Source: Tribonema minus (lineage: Eukaryota > Sar > Xanthophyceae > Tribonematales > Tribonemataceae). From it: a stretch of DNA of 64,000 nt. The DNA lies in assembly GCA_017506865.1 (NCBI GenBank), contig JAFCMP010000519.1, positions 558,001-622,000 of the forward strand, written 5' to 3'. Below the pieces are notes generated by a model, which was not told where the DNA came from, ran no database searches, and worked only from the letters and a program-made list of their open reading frames with translations. Both the position numbers and the translations under genes were made by a program. This document shows positions 35,560 through 45,900 of this stretch, one piece after another; position 1 is the stretch's first letter; each line of letters opens with the position of its first letter.

Positions 35560-35609
35560 GCACACGTGCGGTATTCAGCTGTGTCAGGCTGCAACATTTT
35601 GCCGCGCAC

Positions 35610-35848
35610 ACAAAGTTTGAAGTTGGCAGTGAACTTGAACTTTGGCGTTGGGATCATCATGTCATGACAGCGGCAGCAGCAGCGGCAGTGGCGAAGCGGC
35701 AATGTCAGCTGCAGCCAGATGCCGGCGGTGTCGGCTGCAGCGGTTTGGCGGCCGCAGCGGCAGCGGCGGCGGCAGTGCTGCGGCAGCGGCGGCGGCGTCG
35801 GCAGCAACGGCGGCGGCGGCGGCGGCGGCGGCAGTGGCGGAGGCGGTG

Positions 35849-35881
<33 letters not shown>

Positions 35882-36600
35882 GCGGCGGCAGTGGCGGCAG
35901 TAGCGGCGGTGGTGGTGGCAGCAGCGACGGCGGCGGCCGACAGTGGCGATGGCGGCGGCGGCAGCGGCATGCCAGGTGCGCGTCCAAGCATCGACAAAAC
36001 TAAATGCCTGAGCTGATCGCGGCCTCACGAAGTGCGAGAGCAGCTTGTATTAATTGCTTCATGAAGAAAAGCAGATCTATCAGCACAAGACGTACACGCA
36101 AGGCGAACAGATAGTGTGGAGCCCATGTTTGTGCACAGTGCACCAGTGGTGCACGCAACCTGCCCACTTTGCCAGTAGGTGGACAACAATGCGGCTGCGA
36201 TGGAGGCAGTGGGGTGGGCGCTGAGCCTGCGTTACATGCTGCATAGCTGCAATGACATGGGAAGTGACAAACAGGTGCGGAGAAGCGGAAAATGATTGCA
36301 AGACATATGCTTGCTGTTCATTCAGCTGTTGTGTGTTGACGTGCAAGCCGCCATGGTGGTCTTCTGTGCCTTGCACTCCCTGGCGCTGCATGTATGTACA
36401 CGCTACTTACATAGGCACATCAACTACATACGGGCACTTTGCAACAGATGCTGCTGCACCGTAATTCCCCGCTTACATCCTGTACCAGAACGTACCCACT
36501 TGTCGACACGCGAACACCAGCCACCTCACATCGTGCCAGCCATCAACCCCTTCTTCCCTACTGTAGTCTGCTTGTGCACCACGATTATGATTGGGCGATT
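35610..36600. repeat. Copy 1 of a ~0.9-kb duplicated segment with GGC triplet tract
   Basis: Starts with a (GGC)n-rich, wholly low-complexity tract (35660-35970) and continues with a unique part (36060-36560). A diverged copy in the same orientation lies at 38950-39880. Shared landmarks: 'tatcagcacaagac.tac', 'ccagtggtgcacgcaacctgcccac', 'gctgcaatgacatggga.gtgacaaac', 'tgttgacgtgcaagc.gcc'. All six frames are open across the triplet tract, so the long Ala/Gly/Pro/Arg reading frames there are not evidence of genes. Confidence 0.85.
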
Positions 36601-37862
36601 CCATTTCTGTGCTGCGAGAGATTGAATGTGTACTCTAGACCTTTTGGAACCCAACAGTGTCGTGTATGCGTGTTCCTATACCAACAAATGCTGCATCAAA
36701 GCAAATTGGGTGGGTGTACGCTCTGGCCGTCATGTAGTGCATTGCTGTCATGCTACTCAGAGCCACCTCAAGACTTGCATGGCTTCAGAGGGGAGTCGTC
36801 GTCTGAGAGGGAGAAAAGGCAGAGAGCCTGATGTCTGTGCATTTGTGCAGTACACATGCAATGCGCATTGATACACTGTCAATGTGTTTACAAGCCACAT
36901 GTGGATTATGGCTGCAAGCTGGATACCCACCATCTGGGCTTTTTCGCGCCCTAAGCTGGAATAAATAAAAAGTATACACAATGTATTACACATGCCACCG
37001 GACAGTTCCAGCTACAGGAGCACTTCAAGCCTTTGCAAGGAGCACTTCAAGCCTTTGCAATTGCAACTGCAGTTGTTAATTCCAGCGCCAGTCTGAGCAG
37101 CACTGCTAACATCGCCATCCCTGAAATTACACGCAGCAGCATGTGCATTGAAACATACATGTACCATCAATCAACATTCACCGAGGAGCTGCCAGTGCGC
37201 GTGTTGAAACCTAATCGGGAAGCATAATCGTAGGAAACGCAGCTCCGAGTCAATCTGTACCCAATGCAATGATGTCAGCACAATGAGTGTGTGCACGAAG
37301 ATATGTCCTGGGTACGAGCTACGGTCGTCACCAAGTGCAGTTCGAAATGACTGTGAACATTTTGCACGACATGAACCCATACAGCATGCATCGATACAAA
37401 GACGGCCTAAGACGGCTCAGCAACGGTGCGCATCCACATTGGTAATTGGCATCTGCTGCGGACAAGCAAGAGCCACAAGGCTAGCGCAAACGTGGACTGT
37501 TTTACAGCTCCAGACTAGCTGCCGCGTGGCCATCGGCACACCAACGATTTGCTGAACTGATATGCACCTCCTGCACATGTGCACGCTGCGCGACGCGACG
37601 CCATTGTATCCGGCGCACCATGCGCATGCAGCACTGCAGCACTGAGGCCTGCGGCCAGTGTGCGCAAGTGCAGATTTTCACCTACAGCTGTTGCCCAAGC
37701 GCAAACTGCAGTAGCGTACGCCAGCCGCAGCAGCACTGAGCGTAGTACTCTGTTCGTTGACGCCCACTTGTCTACAGACCCTCCGAAACGACAGACAAGC
37801 ACTCGACAGGCAGAGTGATCTTGCCCTGTCACGTGCAGTGTAAGGTCCCCCACCGCCCGAGT
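36600..37862. other. Intergenic; no gene seen
   Basis: It contains a partial copy of the terminal sequence of the MITE-like element at 36925-36970 ('catctgggctttttcgcgcccta') and a small tandem duplication 'gagcacttcaagcctttgca' (37019-37058). I see no supported gene. Confidence 0.5.
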
Positions 37863-38889
37863 TCACGCCCCGCTCCCTGTGCTGCTCGCCTCTCCTTCTT
37901 CACCGATGCGCACCCAGAAACCACGGTAGGCGTGGCGGAACCCTGGCAGCTGCAGCTCCGGATCGTCGTAGAGCGATGACCACACGGAGTGCAGGCTTGC
38001 TGGCAGCACAGGGGGGAATTGAACAGTGCAGTCGCGCACCCAAGCTGTTTCAGCGTCGACGGCAGCTCTGGTAGCGGCCCGCGGTAGTGTTCCAGCGACA
38101 GGTGTTCGAGCGCTGGCGGCAGGTCAGGCAGGCTGAGCTTGTAGCCGAGGCATCCCATGCTAAACTCTCGCAAGCTCTGTGGCAGTGGCGGCAGCTGCTT
38201 GCTTCCGGGAAGAGTCTAGCTCCAGCACCTGCAGGTGGGGTGGCAGCGCCACATGCTTTGTCGGGGGACATGCCCTCTTTGATGCGCAGCACTCGAAGCG
38301 ACTCTGGCAGACCCTGGAGGTCCACCACCCCCCAGCAGTCCGAGGCGCGTATGCTGACCTTAAGGCGCTGCAGGGAGGGGGGGCAGCGCGCCCAGCTTCA
38401 GCATCGCGCACGTGTCAGACATGTAGCTGAAGGCAACAGTAAGGGGCTGAAGTCCAGGGGGCAGAGCCGGCAGGCTTGCATAGATGTCGTCTAGGAATTC
38501 GCTGTCGGCGTCGCGCAGCTCGTAAATGCTCCACTCCTTGATGCGAAGAGAAATCAGTCCCTTGGGCAGCACTAGGTCCGCGGGCATATGAATATGGTGG
38601 AAAGTCAGATGCTGCAGGCCAGGAGGCAGCAGCTGCTGAAGGGGAAATCCGTCCGGGGTCAGCCTACTCGAGAAGGTGCTGGCCAGCTCCAAAGACACGA
38701 GCTGATCGAGTGCCAGCAAGGGCAGCATCAGCGCCTGAGGCACAGCTTCAGACAGACGCAAGCGGCAACGGCTGCGCACTCGGACAAGCTCCTTGTTGAT
38801 AGCCCAACCGGCTCTGCATTGGTGCTGCCGCTGCCGGCGCGTGCTCGCTTAGCCGCATCTCCTGCTCCTGCTTCCTTGTGGGATGCCAT
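37863..38889 (-). pseudogene. Leucine-rich-repeat protein, frameshifted
   Basis: A gene-like stretch reads from an ATG at 38889 (MASHKEAGAGDAAKRARAGS) to a stop at 37863 (end VRIGEEGEASSTGSGA). It moves between frames about five times: near 38775, 38375, 38240, 38200 and 38030. Pieces carry repeats of the type LPPGLQHLTF, LPKGLISLRI, LPESLRVLRI, LPPHLQVLEL, LPPALEHLSLEHY and LPSTLKQLG, spaced ~20-25 residues, i.e. an LPxxLxxLxL leucine-rich repeat (FNIP-like). The intact protein would be about 340 residues. At least one break is in a C/G run (38375), where sequencing error is possible, but five breaks favour real decay. It lies between two copies of a duplicated segment. No active-site or membrane signal is seen. 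Confidence 0.65.
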
Positions 38890-38949
38890 GGCGTCTGTCT
38901 TTGGTGATCCTTGTGCGAAGCAAGTGTCGGTTGCAGATCCATAACTTCA

Positions 38950-39880
38950 AACTTGAAGATTGGAGAGATCGAGTTCAACTAAAAACGTTGTGTTTATGAC
39001 AGCAGCAGCGGCAGCAGCGGCGGCAGCGGCGGTGGTAAGGCGGCGGTGACGGCAGCCAGCTGTCGGCGGTGTCAAATGCAGCTAATTGGCGGCGGCGGCG
39101 GTGGCAGCGACAATGGCGGCGCCGGCACGGCGGTGCCGGTGCCGGCGGTGGCGGCAGCGGCGGCAGTGGCGGTGGCAGCGGCGGTGGCGACAGCAGCTTG
39201 CCGGCATAGCAGCAACGCCAAGGCAGCAGTTGACAGCCGTCTGGTCCAGTGGCAGTGTGGTGACCGGACATGATCACGAGTTTGCGGGCGCCAAGTGAGC
39301 GCACAAGCATTGTCCACTCCTAAGCGTTCCAGCCTTGCAAAATGCTGGAGCAGCTCGTGGTGCTTCATGAAGAGGAGCAGGTCTATCAGCACAAGACATA
39401 CGCAGCAAGGCGAATAGGTACATCGTGTGGACCCATATCTGCGCACGGTGCGCCAGTGGTGCACGCAACCTGCCCACATTGCGAGTACTTTGGGTGGACA
39501 ACCATGCGGCTGCAATGGGGCAAGTGGGGTGGGCACTGTGCCTGCGTTGAATGCTGCATGGCTGCAATGACATGGGAGGTGACAAACAGTTGCGGAAAGC
39601 GGGAAATGATGCGCAACATTTGAGGCTGTTTATTTAGCTGCTGTGTGTTGACGTGCAAGCAGCCGTGGTGGGCTTCTGTACATTGCATTCTCCTTGCGCT
39701 GCATGTATGTACATGCTACTTACATCGGCATGTCGTATAAATACAAGCTCTTGCAACAGATGCTGCTGCGCCGCGATCCCCCCCTTACATCCCGTCTGCC
39801 CCCTTACGTGCACACCAGCGATTCCACATCGTTCCAGCCATCAGCACTGCCAATCCCTCCCCCCTAATCTCTAGCTCGGC
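38950..39880. repeat. Copy 2 of the ~0.9-kb duplicated segment
   Basis: This is the partner of 35610-36600. It has a GGC triplet tract (39000-39200), then the shared unique part (39360-39740), ending about 50 bp before the REV3 stop codon. The two copies flank the LRR pseudogene as ~3.3-kb-spaced direct repeats. One frame of the unique part encodes a Cys/His/Trp-rich peptide (CPHCEYFGW..CACVECC), but it is broken in copy 1, so I do not call a gene. Confidence 0.85.
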
Positions 39881-39930
39881 GATTCACCCACACTACAACC
39901 ATGCCAGGACGCGGGTCCGACCGGCACGCG

Positions 39931-42900
39931 CTACATCAACTTGAGGTCGCAGCACAGCTCGCGCGCCGCGGTCGCCTCAATGTCCGCCTCCCTGCGCTCA
40001 AACAGCACGGCGCAGTCCAGCGCCTGGCAGCGCAGCCCCTGCGTGGGGTGCCCCGTGCAGTGCGCGCACAGCGCCGCCGTGTGCGCCTGCGCCCGCTCCG
40101 CCGCCGCCAGTCGCGACAGCGCCACCTATGCGCGGCGCGGTACGCGCAGCGATGACGAGAATCACCAATTAGATTCATGACAAGAATCACCAATGATGAG
40201 GCCCTGTGCTTGATGACTGTAGCAGGGACGCCTTCGGGGTGTGCGCACGCTGCAGTCAGGCATGTCAAAATGCAGTACATGACGGCGCTACTTGCATTGC
40301 GGACTGACAGTACGCTCAGCTTCAAACAAAGATGTACTTCATGAAGTACATGCATTTAAAAACTCGGAAAGGCCACTGTTTTTTTTATCAATTCTCGCTC
40401 AGGGCGCGAAAAAGCCCAGTTGAATGGCATCTAAGCTTGCTGTACGGAATCTACATGTTATGTGACTACTTGGTACATTCTGAAACGTGTACAAACGGAG
40501 GACCCCGAGATGCCATTTGGCGGCGGCGGCGTTTGAGTGGTTGTCGTTGCGACACTTTCAGACTGTCATACGACATGTAGATTCCTTACAGCTAGATGCC
40601 AATCATCTGGGCTTTTTCGCGCCCTGAGCGAGAATTAACAAAAAGTACAAACGGCCGAGCATGCATACCTCCGCTGCCACCAGCCCCTGACGATGCTCGC
40701 GGCACAGGTTGCCGGCGGTGGCGGCGCCGCACACCTCGCAGTGCCCAGCACTCCTGAAGAAGGAAGTGATGACGCGGCTGTTGCCCTTGTTGCTGCCGCT
40801 GCCTTCATCGTGGCCGATCGCCGCCGCCATGTGCCTGTGTGGAGCAGTAAATTTGATGAGCAACTTTAATAATCGACATCACGAGTAGTGTTGGCGTGCT
40901 GTCTTTGTTGTGTTCGTTGGTACGCAAACGTGTGAAAATACCTGAGTGAGCAGGCTCGTGAGGCAGCGAGACGTAACCCTACAGCAGCTAGTAATAGTAC
41001 CGCATGCTCCGAGATGTTTCCAGGTAGCATGTTGTTGATCAGACTAAACGCGTCGTGCTTGAGCACGTGATGACGCTGCCACATTAAGAGCACGAGCGCA
41101 CCGACCATGAACAACTGCGTGTGCAGCCGGACAGCAGGGCACAGCGATCTCATCGGATGCACTGCATTAGACCACCAGTACAACTGCCGCAGCGCCACCG
41201 CAGCGCTCAACTATGGCGTGGCTGCCACAGTGCTCAGCAAGGTTGCCACAGCGCTCATATGCGGTGCGCGGCTGCCACGATGCGTACTTACTCTCGTGGC
41301 ACCGCTGCCCCGGCGCTCAGCGAGACTGCCACAGCGTGCTCACCTGCCGCGACAGCCCTCAGCCTGACCGTTGCAGCGCTCACCTGCGGCTGCAAAACCG
41401 CTGCAGTGCTTGCCAAGCCTACTGCAATAAAAGCGCTCATACTTCTACCTACGTGACACACACGGCTCCCACACACACAGTGCTTAACACGACAGTCGCA
41501 GCAGCGCTCACCTGTGGCGCGGCCGCGGCATCTCCGCGTACCAGCGCTTCACGTTGACGCCCGCGAGCGACAGCAGCAGCGCTCATACATTTAAACCGAC
41601 ACACTTTTGTGTGACACACGGCTCCCGCACGCAGTGCTCGGCGCGACAGTCGCTGCAGCAGCGCTCACCTGTGGCGCGGCCGCGGCATCTCCGCGTACCA
41701 GCGCTTCACGTCGACGCCCGCGAGCGACAGCAGCCGGTCCAGCGCGGGCAACGCCACCTTAGAAATATAATACTGAGCGTTGACGCGCGGCACACCAGCC
41801 CCCCCTTGCGCCCCCTCCCCCACGAGCGCCTCTGGGCCGACCACCAGGTCCATGAGGCGCGCGCCGGGGGGGCCGTGCACGACGACGTACGGCACGCGCT
41901 CGCCGCGCTTCGGCTTGGACGCGGGGTCGCGCACCATGCGCTTGGTCGCGACGATCGCCGCGAGCGGCATGTAGGTCTCGGACGCGTATGTGCCGAGCTT
42001 CACTTCTTTTTGGAAGATGAAGTCTTGGATGCCGGCGCGCCCCGCGAGCGCGCGCGTCCACTGGCGTATGCAGTACGCCTTGACGGCGCTGAGGTCGCGC
42101 GTAGTGAACAGCACGCGGATGCACTTCTCCTGCGCAGACAGGGCGGCAGCGGCGGCGGCAGCAGGAGGATGCGTCAGCGCGTAATGGGGCGGATATCGAT
42201 ACCTACCTATGGGGAATGATGGGTGTGTTTGATAATATACATGTAGTATCCCAGACAGCACGCGGATGCACTTCTCCTGCGCAGAAGGGGCGGGGGCGGC
42301 GGCGGCAGCAAGCGGAGGATGCGTCAGTGCGTACTGAGGCGGGTGGTGATACCTACGTACCTATGGGCATTGCTGGGCATGTATGATTCTATATGTACGG
42401 TGTCACAGGACAGCACCCGGAACGCACTGCTCCTGCGCATTGGGGAGCGCGAACGGCGGTAGCGGCGGTGCCAATTCAGTACTGGTCCCGTGTGCCCTGA
42501 GTCAGGGTTGTTTCTTGGCTTGCACGATCATGACCTCTTCTGAGACCAGTCTGTGCTGGGACAAGTGTGGTGTCTGTACTTCTGCATTGGGTCCGCCTGA
42601 CACCCCTGTTCTGCCGAGGTGATCGCTACTCGAGGAGGCATGCTACAGTGCGTGTCGGTGCGGGTGGCCGTGCCTACTCTGCAGGTGTGTACAGGGCTGC
42701 AAGGCTGGCTTACACAAACAATAACTGCATTTGATTTGAGGCTGCTGCGCATCTACCACATTGCCTTGGAATGGGCACCTTAAACATGACATGACTATGA
42801 CTGGTGCATTTTTTTCTGCATCTCAAACCTGCATCTTGTTGACAGACGGGGGCACTGATCAGACGGGGGCACTGATCCCTTTTGACCAGCTTGACGCTCC

Positions 42901-45900
42901 TGGCAACTAGCCTACCTACACACAAAAAAAGTGTATACTTCAAGTGCTTTATAAATCAAAGTACTTTGAAGTACGTAGAATCGGGGGATGTTTTAGTAGG
43001 TAAAGTAACCCCTAAAGGAGAATCTGATCAGCTTCTCGAATGGTGAAAAAACAGCGGATGTTAAGGATAACACTTGTAACCAAAGTACTGCTGTACGCCT
43101 ACCCACAACGTCTGCGAACCCGCACCACGCAATAATGGCGCATGCATGCCATCAAGCTCTGCATTGTGCGCCTGCATTTTGTTGACGAACTTAACCCTAG
43201 CCATCACCATAACCCTAAAAACTAGCCCTGACAGCGCAATGTCGCATGCCTGCCATTGTGCTCTGCATTGCGCAACTAACTGCTTTTTACCTTTTGTTCA
43301 ACAACCCTAAACCTACCCATAAGCATAACCCCAAACGTAGCCCTAAGTGAGCAATGGCGCGTGCAGGCCACCGTGCTCCGCATTGCGCACCTGCATTTTA
43401 GAATTCACTTGGTTTGACAAACCTCCCTAGCCACAAGCATAACCCAAGAGCTCTAGGTGACAAGGGATGGTTAGCCGCAAGTGCCTTCCACCAATAACCG
43501 TGGTCGCGGCTGCTGCACTCATTGGCTTCATGTTGCGCACCTGCATCTTGTTGACGAACGGGCACTGGTCCCTCCTCACAAGCTCAATGCCCTTGGCATC
43601 TAGCCTAGGGTTGTAGGGCGGGCGCGGGTCCTCTATGGAATGGCCTACATAGCGCTTCTTGGACACCAGCAGCGACGACGTGTACACCTGAGGGGGGGGG
43701 GTCGCCGAGGCACCGGTTGAGCGCTGCTGTCAGTGTGTACGTTATACATATTATAACTTTTCGTGAAAATGTAATATATATCGTTATGATCGCATATCTT
43801 CAACATGGCGCTTCTTCGACACCAGCAGCAACGAAGTGTACACCTGAGGGGGGGGGGGTCGCCGAGGCACCGGGTGAGTGCTGCTGTCAGTGTGTACGTT
43901 GTACATATTATAACTTTTCGTGAAAATGGTATATATATCGTTATGATCGCATATCTTCAACATAGCGCTTCTTCGACACCAGCAGCAACGACGTGTACAC
44001 CTGAGGGGGGGGGGTCGCCGAGGCACCAGGTGAGCGCTGCTGTCAGTGTGTACTGTACACGCTGCACTACTTTCATTGCTATTTCTTCCATCATCGTTAT
44101 ATCATCATGTACCTCAAATATGCACGTGTACATATCCTGATGTCCGCATGATATCATTGACATGTTGTGCATGCTAGCCTGTGTGTGGCTACAGTGTCAA
44201 GCACAGGCTGAGCGCGGCTGCCACGGATTGGGCGCCTGGCTTTTTGGCAAGGACATGGCTGTGAGATCCTGTCAAAAAGACTTGAAGATTGAGATTCCTG
44301 AGTGTCACAACTGCTGCACTTGGCACATTCACAACTGCTGCACTCTTGCACATTTGCCATTGTAGCATGCGCCAGGGCTCTCTGGACGCAACGTGAGTTG
44401 GGGTGACCAGTGAAGATGGCGGCAGGCGCTTGTACGAACAGGCTACAGGTGGTCTCGAGCATAACAAGGAGTCTCTGCACAGGCGCGCAATGTAGCATGT
44501 AGCATCAAAATTCAACACTTGGACCCCAAAATGAGAACACGAGACTAAAACCTACCCCTATAATTGAACCAATGGGTTTTATCGAGCAGTACCTTCTCAA
44601 GCTTGAGCACCACGGTCGGCGGATTGGACCTCGTGACGGCGGCAACAATCTCCTTGCCCACTCTGGATGCCTCCCATCAATGATAAATCGATGACGAGGT
44701 GAAAACCTAACCTCCACCCTACCGTTGTGGCAATGTGCCCTCCAAAGCAGTAGTTGTACCTTCTCAAGCTTGAGCACAACGGCCGGCGGGTTGGACCGCG
44801 TGACCGCGGCGGCAATCTCCTTGCCCACTCTGAAAGCCTCCTCTGTGGACCGGCCTTCCAGGAGCACAAAGAGTGAGTCGGTGTCGCCGTAGACCACGCG
44901 GGCGCCCCACGGAGGGTGACTCTCCACCATTCTGCCATGCGGAATGGTGCAGATAGCGGGAGAATAATGGCGGGGGCCCAGTCAGTACCCAAAAAGGAAA
45001 ATGCACGACGCTTGTGACAGGAGGGCGTGATTCCTCGACACCATGCGGGCGCCCCCATGGAGGGTGCCTCTCCGCCTTTCTGCCGTGCAGAATAATGCAA
45101 AGAGTGGGGCAGCACCAACCAAAAATCGAGAACGTGTGCAGTACTCCGAAGTATGTGCTATAACCGTGTGGCGGGCTGATTGATGCTGTGAAGTCCGCTG
45201 GCATACCCTCTGCAGCGCGGCTCCGGTGTCGCAGGTACGACAACATGAACCACTTCCCACAGTGTCCTCAGATTATGCAAGCAATGATTCACAACTAGAC
45301 TGTACAGAGGAGCATTTCCTACAGCAAGATCACCGCATCCACGCACGCAATTATTCACTGGTGAACAATTCCTTACCCTCTGAGCGCTGCCCCTACGCTA
45401 CCTGATCGCCCGCTCGGCCGCATCATGCAAGCAGCAATTGCACAAGTATCAAACGACTAAGACAATTTATTTTCTTAGGTTGTTTAAGCTAGTTGTTTTG
45501 TACTGTTCACATTGTGCTTCCCGTAGGAATTGAACTCGCGTTCAAGGCCTTAGCAGCCCCACAAGTGCGTAGCTTACACCACGCAGCGCTGCCTCCGCAC
45601 TACCTGATCGCTGCCGTCAGCACTGCATGGCGCACCCCAGATATTGACCTAGAGTACTGTCTACAAACTTTCAAGCTGCCTCCAGCATCGCGCGGCCGCA
45701 CTCCACGGTGGCCCCAACAACCACTACACGATTGGTTCAAGTCACACGGTGGCCCCAACAATCACACGAGCGGAGTGAGCGCTGCCGCCACACTACCTGA
45801 TCGCTGCCTCCAGCGTCGCGCGGCCGCACTCCACGATGGCGTCCGCGAGCTCCGCCATGGGCATGCGGCCGCTGTAGCCCGCCGCAGTGTAGCCGTAGGT

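Noticed and set aside
35640..36000. Six overlapping Ala/Gly/Pro/Arg-rich open frames
   Set aside because: A GGC triplet tract is open in all frames, and the same tract in the second copy (39000-39200) is not conserved in any one frame.
39931..40834. Alternative call of DNA polymerase delta for the C-terminal Cys modules
   Set aside because: Upstream IQDFIFQKE, RGERVPYVVVHG, the CELELDAHVADLL segment and loss of the exonuclease D-x-E fit REV3 and not polymerase delta.
45515..45600. tRNA-like B box (gttcaattcc on the minus strand) in a REV3 intron
   Set aside because: The T stem does not pair, and no A box or acceptor stem could be fitted.
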